From contig NMQN01000419.1 in NCBI GenBank assembly GCA_003575245.1, positions 1 through 7,326 on the forward strand: a stretch of 7,326 nt of DNA, in the 5' to 3' direction. Positions 1-4,801 of this stretch are shown here, in pieces. Source of the stretch: Candidatus Atribacteria bacterium 1244-E10-H5-B2. Its GTDB lineage: Bacteria > Atribacterota > JS1 > SB-45 > 34-128. Position 1 is the first letter of the stretch. Every line of letters begins with the position of its first letter. A program made the position numbers and the translations under genes. The notes beneath the pieces were generated by a model. That model did no database searches. It worked only from the letters and a program-made list of their open reading frames with translations, and was not told where the DNA came from.

Positions 1-194
1 CACATCATCAAAAAATGCAATTTGAGAGGCAATTATCTCATATATGGACTCCTGAATCTATTATGTATGGAATTGGTTGGATGTCAAGAGATACTTGGGT
101 TCAAACACAGGAAATTCTTCTTGAGTTTGGTGGACTTTCGAAACCAATTGATATAGATAAAGTGTTTACACTAGACTTTTTGCCAAGAAAATAG
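1..194 (+). CDS. ABC transporter substrate-binding protein, NMT1/SsuA-like (C-terminal fragment)
   Basis: This open frame enters from the left edge (first full codon at base 3) and stops with TAG at 192-194, giving about 63 residues. The tail contains IWTPESIMYGIGWM, then a WVQTQEILLEFGGL segment, then a short end DIDKVFTLDFLPRK. The pattern 'W..tqd.LlefG.i..pid....yt..fLp' is typical of the last helices of NMT1/THI5-like and SsuA/ThiY-type periplasmic binding proteins, which capture a small solute outside the cell and pass it to an ABC permease. An ATPase and permease of the matching class lie downstream at 1274-2867, which supports the call. The binding pocket lies upstream of the window, so the solute cannot be read here. 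A strong terminator follows 55 bases after the stop. Confidence 0.72.
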   Translation, partial: HHQKMQFERQLSHIWTPESIMYGIGWMSRDTWVQTQEILLEFGGLSKPIDIDKVFTLDFLPRK

Positions 195-249
195 TTTTAT
201 TTTTTGATGATGTGTTACTGTATATTTAATACATATATTAATATGTAAA

Positions 250-292
250 AACAATGTGAACTCCAATGAAAATTGGAATTCACGTTGTTTTT
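250..292 (+). terminator. Rho-independent terminator after the binding-protein gene
   Basis: An 18-pair stem (250-267 with 272-289) has one T-G wobble and one C-A mismatch and is closed by a GAAA tetraloop at 268-271. It runs into a T-tract at 288-292. The A-run at 247-251 pairs with these Ts, so the element could also terminate transcription from the opposite strand. It separates the binding-protein gene from the phosphorylase, ATPase and permease genes. Those genes therefore need their own promoter or read-through. Confidence 0.88.
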
Positions 293-399
293 ATTGATAA
301 TTATTTTTTTTAGGTGTAATTTATTTAATGTTATGTAATTTGTTATTTTATTAAAAAACTGAAAACTTAACTAGTATAATTCTAAGGAGGAAAAGCAGA
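293..399 (+). promoter_or_regulatory. Leader of the phosphorylase-ABC operon with strong SD
   Basis: This very AT-rich gap lies between the terminator and the phosphorylase gene. A consensus SD, AAGGAGG at 384-390, sits 9 bases before the ATG at 400. A promoter is expected here because of the upstream terminator. The best pair I see is TTGATA (294-299) with TAATTT (317-322) at 17-base spacing, which is weak. I see no riboswitch-like conserved core. Confidence 0.35.
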
Positions 400-1245
400 A
401 TGAAATCTTTTAATGGTGATAATTTACTTCATGAGAATGGAGTACAAATGCATTTAAAACTAAAAGCGGGAGATGTATCTCGCTATGTATTGACTCCAGG
501 AGATCCTGGTAGAGTACCGATTATAGGAAAAACTTGGGAGGAATATCATGAAATGCAGCATAACCGTGAATATAGATCTGCAAGTGGTAAATATAAAGGA
601 ATTGATATTTCAGCATGTTCAACCGGGATTGGCGGTCCGTCTACTGATATAGCTGTAGTTGAACTTGCAAATGTGGGAGCAGATACTTTTATAAGGGTAG
701 GAACTTGTGCAGCCATTCAAAAAGATATAGAAATTGGAGATATAATTATTAACACAGGTGCATTACGTTTAACTGGAACTACTGATGCTTATATTGGAAA
801 AGAATACCCTGCAGTTGCAAATTATGAAATTGTCCTAGCTCTTATAGAAGCTGCAGAAAAATTAAATTCTAAGTACCATCTTGGTTTAACTGCAAGTGTA
901 GATTCTTTTTATGCAGGAGAAGTCAATCCCATTTCTAATAATTTTTGGAATTCTAAAATGGAAAATGTCATAAATGATTTAAATGCTGCAAAGGTTGCTT
1001 GCTTTGAAATGGAGGCTGCAACATTATTTGTTTTGGCAAATATTTTAGGATTGCGCGCTGGTAGTGTTTGTATAGTGGCAGCTAATCGTATTACCAATGA
1101 ACGAAATAGATCATTACTGAAAGTAGGTATAGAAAAGGTTTGTCATTTAAGCAATGAAGCTATAAAAGTTCTTGCTGAATGGGATAAAGAAAAAGAACGA
1201 CATGGAAAAAAATATTATTGTCCTTCTCTTGAGAGCAATCTTTAA
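400..1245 (+). CDS. Nucleoside phosphorylase, NP-I family, uridine phosphorylase-like
   Basis: This 281-residue cytoplasmic enzyme belongs to the family that cleaves nucleosides with phosphate to a base and ribose-1-phosphate. The phosphate-site motif GDPGR is at 34-38. NREY (55-58) carries the Arg equivalent to E. coli Udp Arg48. STGIGGPST is at 74-82 and RVGTCAAIQ at 99-107, with Arg99 and Thr102 matching Udp Arg91 and Thr94. The ribose-binding EME is at 203-205. ANR at 228-230 aligns with VNR of Udp and not with the catalytic Asp of DeoD-type purine phosphorylases. The uracil-recognition segment is unusual: after TASVDSFYAG the residues equivalent to Udp Gln166 and Arg168 read Glu174 and Asn176. 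The protein is about 28 residues longer than E. coli Udp (253 aa), with extra N- and C-terminal residues. The ABC ATPase gene follows 28 bases downstream, so the product probably acts on an imported compound. NP-I membership is clear; uridine specificity is doubtful. Confidence 0.88.
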   Translation: MKSFNGDNLLHENGVQMHLKLKAGDVSRYVLTPGDPGRVPIIGKTWEEYHEMQHNREYRSASGKYKGIDISACSTGIGGPSTDIAVVELANVGADTFIRVGTCAAIQKDIEIGDIIINTGALRLTGTTDAYIGKEYPAVANYEIVLALIEAAEKLNSKYHLGLTASVDSFYAGEVNPISNNFWNSKMENVINDLNAAKVACFEMEAATLFVLANILGLRAGSVCIVAANRITNERNRSLLKVGIEKVCHLSNEAIKVLAEWDKEKERHGKKYYCPSLESNL

Positions 1246-1260
1246 TACTTAATTGAATAT

Positions 1261-1265
1261 GGGAG
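1261..1265 (+). promoter_or_regulatory. RBS that sets the ATPase start
   Basis: GGGAG lies 8 bases before the ATG at 1274. The earlier in-frame starts, TTG at 1253 and ATG at 1259, have no SD-like sequence ahead of them. The start at 1274 is therefore preferred, and the protein is 7 residues shorter than the longest reading. Confidence 0.7.
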
Positions 1266-1273
1266 TTTATCAA

Positions 1274-2056
1274 ATGCAGCGAATTAAAGAAAATGAACCG
1301 ATTATTCAACTAAAAGAAGTATCTAAGAGGTTTAAAACACGCCATCAATATGTTGAAGTTTTCGAGAACATCAGTTTTGATGTGTTTGAGAATGATTTTG
1401 TGTCGATAATAGGTCCAAGTGGATGTGGGAAATCCACTTTGCTTAGAATTATAAGTGGTCTTGTTCATCCGACCTCTGGACAAGTGTTTATAGAAAAGAA
1501 AACTCCTCTTGATTATCGTAAAGAAAAAAACTTTGGCTTTGTCTTTCAGGAAGCTGTTTTATTTCCGTGGAGAGATTCACAAAAGAATGTTATGCTACCG
1601 CTTGAAATACTAAAAAAAGGTACTAATAAACAGCAAAAACAACAAGCCAATAAATTTTTGGAATTGGTTAGGCTGAAAGGTTTTGAAAAAGCTTATCCTG
1701 TGCAATTGTCGGGAGGAATGATGCAACGTGTCTCTATTGCAAGAGCTTTGGTATATAATCCCTCAATATTATTGATGGATGAACCATTCGGAGCATTAGA
1801 TGAAATGACTAGGCAAAAATTAAATTTAGAATTATTACACGTATGGAATGATATCAAGACTACAATTATTTTTGTAACACATAACTTAAAGGAAGCAATA
1901 TTTTTATCAGATCGTATTATTCTTTTAAGTGACAGACCCTCCCATATAAAAGGTATTGTTAAAGTGAATTTAACCCGACCACGTAATTTGGAAATGCAAA
2001 CAAGTTTAGAATTTCAACAACAATTAAAAAAAATCAAAGTAAAAGGTGGGTATTAA
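1274..2056 (+). CDS. ABC transporter ATP-binding protein, SsuB/TauB/ThiZ-like
   Basis: This 260-residue ATPase powers an importer of the nitrate/sulfonate/taurine/HMP class. All nucleotide-binding elements are intact: Walker A GPSGCGKST (47-55), Q-loop Gln92 in FVFQEAVLFPW, ABC signature LSGGMMQR (145-152), Walker B ILLMDEPFGALD with catalytic Glu170 (165-176), and H-loop His203 in VTHN. The FQ....FPW sequence after the Q-loop and the PFGALD D-loop are typical of the SsuB/TauB group. Length is normal for the family (about 250-270 aa). The C-terminal coding sequence runs 11 bases into the permease gene, which implies translational coupling. It is expected to work as a dimer on the cytoplasmic face of the downstream permease. 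The substrate cannot be deduced from this subunit. Confidence 0.93.
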   Translation: MQRIKENEPIIQLKEVSKRFKTRHQYVEVFENISFDVFENDFVSIIGPSGCGKSTLLRIISGLVHPTSGQVFIEKKTPLDYRKEKNFGFVFQEAVLFPWRDSQKNVMLPLEILKKGTNKQQKQQANKFLELVRLKGFEKAYPVQLSGGMMQRVSIARALVYNPSILLMDEPFGALDEMTRQKLNLELLHVWNDIKTTIIFVTHNLKEAIFLSDRIILLSDRPSHIKGIVKVNLTRPRNLEMQTSLEFQQQLKKIKVKGGY

Positions 2057-2867
2057 AATATCCAAAGTAATTAAATCAAAAATAAAGTATCTCATTAATA
2101 AGATTTTCCCTTTTTTTATCGAATATTTACCTGCTATTTTATTCCTTTTTATAACTTTAGTGACTTGGGAACTAATTGTAAGATGGTTAAATATACCGAT
2201 TTATATTTTGCCGCGGCCAACTGCAATTATTAGTCGGATTATTATTGAAAAGTCAATGCTTTTTTTCAATTTGAAAATTACCATGATTGCCGCTATGGGA
2301 GGGTTTTTAATCGGTGGTATCGTAGCTTTTATGTTAGCGGTTAGTTTTCTCTATTCAAAGACAACAGAACGGGCGATTTATCCTTGGGCAATTATGATAA
2401 AAAGTATACCTATTGTGGCAATTGCACCTTTATTAACCATTTGGCTTGGCTATGGTATGGCTCCTAAAGTTGTGATCGCTGCCGTTGTTAGTTTTTTCCC
2501 TATATTAGTAAATGCTACACAGGGGTTGCAATCAATAGACTATCAGGCAATGGAGTTTTTACAACTATTAGGTGCTACAAAATGGGAGATATTTTTAAAG
2601 CTTCGTTTCCCAAGCTCTTTACCTTATCTTTTTTCATCTTTTAAAATAAGTGTCACAATAGCTGTGATAGGAGCAATTGTGGCAGAATTTACTGGCTCTG
2701 AAGCAGGTATAGGAAGTGTAATTATTGCAGCTGGTTATCGCTTGGACTCACCACTTTTATTTGCTTCGATATTTATGTCGAGTTTTGCAAGTATTTGTAT
2801 GTTTTATGTCATTGTATTACTTGAAAAAGTATGTATTTATTGGCCAAAGGATAAAGGAAAAGAGTGA
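2046..2867 (+). CDS. ABC transporter permease, SsuC/TauC/ThiX-like
   Basis: This 273-residue inner-membrane permease has about six hydrophobic segments, roughly residues 27-48, 76-101, 111-133, 139-158, 203-217 and 238-262. The cytoplasmic EAA loop that docks the ATPase lies at about 168-193 and includes QLLGATKWEIFLKLRFPSSL, with the conserved Gly176. LPRPTAI (55-61) after the first segment and the GSEAGIG stretch (217-223) are typical of BPD-type SsuC/TauC permeases. The start is a GTG at 2046 inside the ATPase gene (11-base overlap). There is no good SD and no in-frame ATG before codon 71, so translation probably depends on ribosomes arriving from the ATPase gene. It is the last intact gene of the left module, and no clear terminator follows. 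Confidence 0.9.
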   Translation: MGIKISKVIKSKIKYLINKIFPFFIEYLPAILFLFITLVTWELIVRWLNIPIYILPRPTAIISRIIIEKSMLFFNLKITMIAAMGGFLIGGIVAFMLAVSFLYSKTTERAIYPWAIMIKSIPIVAIAPLLTIWLGYGMAPKVVIAAVVSFFPILVNATQGLQSIDYQAMEFLQLLGATKWEIFLKLRFPSSLPYLFSSFKISVTIAVIGAIVAEFTGSEAGIGSVIIAAGYRLDSPLLFASIFMSSFASICMFYVIVLLEKVCIYWPKDKGKE

Positions 2868-2915
2868 TGATTATTTATTACAAATTAAGGTATAACCAAT
2901 AAGTTAGGAGTTGTT

Positions 2916-3108
2916 ATGATAAAGATAAAGAATCTAAGAAAGCTAAGAGAAAAAGCAGGATTAACCCAAACCCAACTTGGAGCTAAAGTTAGAGTTTGTT
3001 CATCAACCATCTTTCGGTGGGAACAGAAAAGATCTGACCCCTGTAGTTCCCTGAGTTAAAAGAAGATTTATTAAAGATGTTGAAGGTGAAGCAAAGTAAG
3101 AATTGTTC
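2916..3108 (+). pseudogene. XRE-family HTH regulator, frameshifted remnant
   Basis: ATG at 2916 follows GGAG (2907-2910) by 5 bases and opens a 47-codon frame that ends at TAA 3057-3059. It encodes LRKLREKAGLTQTQLGAKV, then CSSTIFRWEQKRSDP, a classic Cro/C1-type helix-turn-helix with the conserved Gln of helix 2 and the helix-3 S.I.RWE pattern. After RSDP the reading becomes unconvincing. The frame starting at 3047 instead gives FPELKEDLLKMLKVKQSK, a good match to the helix that normally follows the HTH. Joining the two requires a one-base change between about 3044 and 3055, consistent with loss of one base. I read it as a decayed regulator or a sequencing error. The right end is approximate because the second frame stays open to about 3205 without family-like sequence. 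No intact neighbour is obviously its target. Confidence 0.65.
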
Positions 3109-3274
3109 AGATACGTTGGTCCTGTTCAGTAATTTAGTAATTTTTCTATCTTATAGAAAGAAGTTTTGTAATTTAACCAGATATATTTTGAATAATAAAA
3201 TTTAAGTGAATATGTGATGAAGAGGGAACGGTACTTTAATAATATATATAAGAATTTAAGTGGAGGATAGAAAA

Positions 3275-3412
3275 ATGCCTTCTTTTCCCAAGCCCTCATT
3301 TACCTATAATTATCAAGTAGATATTAAAATTAATAATCTCAGAAATTACAAAAATATAGCTTCAGGTAGAACAATCCCTATCAATTCTACGAGGGCAGAA
3401 GGAAAGAGTTAG
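3275..3412 (+). pseudogene. N-terminal stub resembling an endonuclease/exonuclease/phosphatase-family protein
   Basis: A 45-codon frame starts at ATG 3275 with an excellent SD, GGAGG at 3262-3266 (8-base spacing), and stops at TAG 3410-3412. It begins MPSFPKPSFTYNYQ, continues DIKINNLRNYK, and reaches SGRTIP. From memory this resembles the start of bacterial EEP-family nucleases, where 'MP.FPKP.F.Y.y....ei..LR.yr....gR.IP' precedes a catalytic ATWNIAN motif. Here nothing resembling ATWNIAN follows, and after about residue 38 the sequence turns charged and unrelated (STRAEGKS). The catalytic domain is absent, so this should be a truncated fragment of a protein normally several hundred residues long. 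Another frame across the break reads EGRRKELEKKIEEAR before a TAA at 3436, possibly the tail of an unrelated gene joined by deletion. The family match is recollection, not a search. Confidence 0.45.
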
Positions 3413-3630
3413 AGAAGAAGATAGAGGAAGCAAGATAATGCCAGATGTAAATGTGAAGAGTAAGGCATTTTTAATATATCTAAATAGAGAAAAGTTAATC
3501 CCAAAATACTTAAATATTAAATATCAGGGGGTGTAATTTATGAGGAAATGTCAATAAAAAATTCATAGATATAAGGGGGTGATTTTGAAAAACCTAAACG
3601 TTACTGATGTGGTAAATATTATTAAAATAA
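3413..3630 (+). other. Non-coding or decayed stretch leading into the TRAP operon
   Basis: I see no convincing gene here. A 32-codon frame from ATG 3438 to TAA 3536 has no SD and no family resemblance. The sequence is AT-rich with TTAAATATTAAATAT-type runs near 3510-3524, and ends in a purine-rich leader before the TAXI gene. The TRAP operon promoter should lie here or a little upstream, but I find no convincing -35/-10 pair. Confidence 0.5.
3526..3587 (+). promoter_or_regulatory. Two AGGGGGTG SD-like elements with a mini-ORF and an alternative in-frame start
   Basis: AGGGGGTG occurs at 3526-3533 and again at 3574-3581, 48 bases apart. Each is one base off the anti-SD complement AGGAGGTG. 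The first precedes ATG 3540, which opens a 5-codon ORF (MRKCQ, stop at 3555-3557). The second precedes TTG 3585, 5 bases after its GGGGG core. That TTG is in frame with the TAXI binding protein and would add 20 residues (KNLNVTDVVNIIKIR and so on) before its normal Met. These could be a translated leader or leftover starts of lost genes. The pattern is visible; a function is inference. Confidence 0.4.
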
Positions 3631-3636
3631 GAGGAG
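3631..3636 (+). promoter_or_regulatory. RBS supporting the TAXI binding-protein start
   Basis: GAGGAG lies 8 bases before ATG 3645. That ATG is directly followed by a standard Lys-rich signal-peptide start (MNKSKLFRL). Both facts favour 3645 over the in-frame GTG 3579 and TTG 3585. Confidence 0.7.
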
Positions 3637-3644
3637 AATTAAAA

Positions 3645-4688
3645 ATGAATAAAAGTAAATTATTTCGTTTAACTGTGTTAACAACTGTTACTATTTTAAT
3701 TTTTATGGCTTGTTTTTTGAATGGTTATGCTGATGTAAAGGAATTCAGATGGGGTACTTCATCTACAGGTTCATCTGGCCACAGAGCACTAGTTGCCCTG
3801 ACTACATTATTAGATCGAGAAATGGAAAATTATAATTTTACCGTACTACCAACTCCAGGAGCAGTATTTACAGTAAAAAAGTATGCTATGGAAGAAATGG
3901 ATGGACTATATGGAGCTGATGTTGCATTTTATGAATTATCCGGAAATGTTGATCGGTTTGAAGGTTTTAGCTCCCAGATAAAAAGATATCCCGTTCAATC
4001 ATTTTGGGCTTATACGCTTGAAGTAGGGCTTGCCATTCATGCTAATAATATGGAAAAATTTAAGGGATGGAGAGATTTATCCGGTGAAAAAGTATTCACT
4101 GGCCCCGCAGCCTGGGATGTTAGGGCTGCCCTGGAAAGGCCCTTAAAAGTTCTGAATGTAGGACATAAATATGTAGAAATAGATTTAGGAATGGTAAGTA
4201 GTTCATTGGGAGCCGGCCATATATCTGCAATTAATGCATATACTTCAGGAGGCGGTTCGACTATTTCTCCTTGGCTTATGGAAACCGAACTGGGGACTGA
4301 TATTGCTATTCTAAATCCCAGCGAGGAAGAAATTGAATTACTAAAAAAGGCAGGGATAGAAGTTGTTGATATTCAACCTGATGTTTTTGAGACCGATGTA
4401 CATGTTGATGTTATAAAAGGAGTGCCTTTCTTTTATGGATTTCATACAGGCCCAGAGGTTATGCCCGAGGAAGATGTTTATCAAATGTTAAAAGTTATTG
4501 AGGAGAATGCTGCAGAATTGGCAAAACAAGATCCTATTTATCGCCAAATCCAGGAAAACATGGTAGACATTCAGTTAAGGGGCATTAAAGCAACTATTGA
4601 TTTCGTACAAGTGCATCCAGGATTAGCTAGATATCTACGAGAAAAGGGAGTATGGAATTCTGATTGGGATGACCAGATTGCTAAATAG
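3645..4688 (+). CDS. TAXI-family TRAP transporter solute-binding protein
   Basis: This 347-residue secreted binding protein captures a solute outside the membrane for the TRAP permease encoded next. Residues 1-29 form a Sec signal peptide: Lys/Arg-rich start, hydrophobic core LTVLTTVTILIFMACF, and likely cleavage after GYA before DVKEFRW. The mature start FRWGTSSTGSSGHRALVAL resembles the Gly/Ser/Thr-rich ligand loop at the head of TAXI proteins ('iGTg...g.y...g..la.ll'). Later segments such as FYGFHTGPEVMPEEDVYQMLKVI, the ELAKQDP helix and the C-terminal HPGLARYLREKGVW fit the family's second domain, where mature proteins end with a helix near the hinge. Length is near the family norm (about 320-350 aa). 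Cys23 lies in FMAC, a poor lipobox because Phe is at -3, so membrane anchoring as a lipoprotein is uncertain. TAXI proteins are often linked to glutamate or other carboxylates; the ligand here cannot be read. Confidence 0.85.
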   Translation: MNKSKLFRLTVLTTVTILIFMACFLNGYADVKEFRWGTSSTGSSGHRALVALTTLLDREMENYNFTVLPTPGAVFTVKKYAMEEMDGLYGADVAFYELSGNVDRFEGFSSQIKRYPVQSFWAYTLEVGLAIHANNMEKFKGWRDLSGEKVFTGPAAWDVRAALERPLKVLNVGHKYVEIDLGMVSSSLGAGHISAINAYTSGGGSTISPWLMETELGTDIAILNPSEEEIELLKKAGIEVVDIQPDVFETDVHVDVIKGVPFFYGFHTGPEVMPEEDVYQMLKVIEENAAELAKQDPIYRQIQENMVDIQLRGIKATIDFVQVHPGLARYLREKGVWNSDWDDQIAK

Positions 4689-4713
4689 AAAATATTAAAT
4701 ATTAAGAAACACA

Positions 4714-4739
4714 TGGGGAGGGGTTAAAATCCTTCCCCA
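4714..4739 (+). promoter_or_regulatory. Intercistronic GC-rich hairpin after the TAXI gene
   Basis: TGGGGAGGGG (4714-4723) pairs with TCCTTCCCCA (4730-4739) over 10 pairs, including two G-T wobbles, around a 6-base loop (TTAAAA). It is the most GC-rich element in a very AT-rich gap and begins 25 bases after the TAXI stop. The next bases are GGGAAAATT with no T-tract, so it is not a normal intrinsic terminator. Stems in this position often block 3' exonucleases and keep binding-protein mRNA more abundant than permease mRNA. That role here is inference. Confidence 0.6.
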
Positions 4740-4801
4740 GGGAAAATTAAATAGGGGATTGCTTAATAGGAAGAAAATATTAAGAAAGAAGTTTTTTAAT
4801 T

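Noticed and set aside
375..380. Perfect TATAAT just before the phosphorylase RBS, with TTAAAA at 351-356.
   Set aside because: Transcription would begin near 387, inside the SD, leaving a message without a usable ribosome site; probably chance in AT-rich DNA.
909..1097. Minus-strand open frame of 62 codons within the phosphorylase gene.
   Set aside because: It lies wholly inside a well-supported gene and has no family features.
1253..1273. Earlier TTG and ATG starts for the ABC ATPase.
   Set aside because: Neither has an SD, while ATG 1274 has GGGAG at 8-base spacing and gives the usual family length.
3143..3159. Seven-pair AT hairpin (TTTCTAT/ATAGAAA) after the broken XRE gene.
   Set aside because: The stem is weak and AT-only except one G-C pair, and only a short T-run follows later; not a credible terminator.
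3438..3536. 32-codon frame (MPDVNVKSK...) in the scar region.
   Set aside because: No SD and no family-like sequence; length is expected by chance.
3702..3713. Possible lipobox (FMAC) in the TAXI signal peptide.
   Set aside because: Phe at -3 does not fit the usual Leu/Val/Ile, and a good signal peptidase I site (GYA before DVKE) follows; kept only as a minor possibility.
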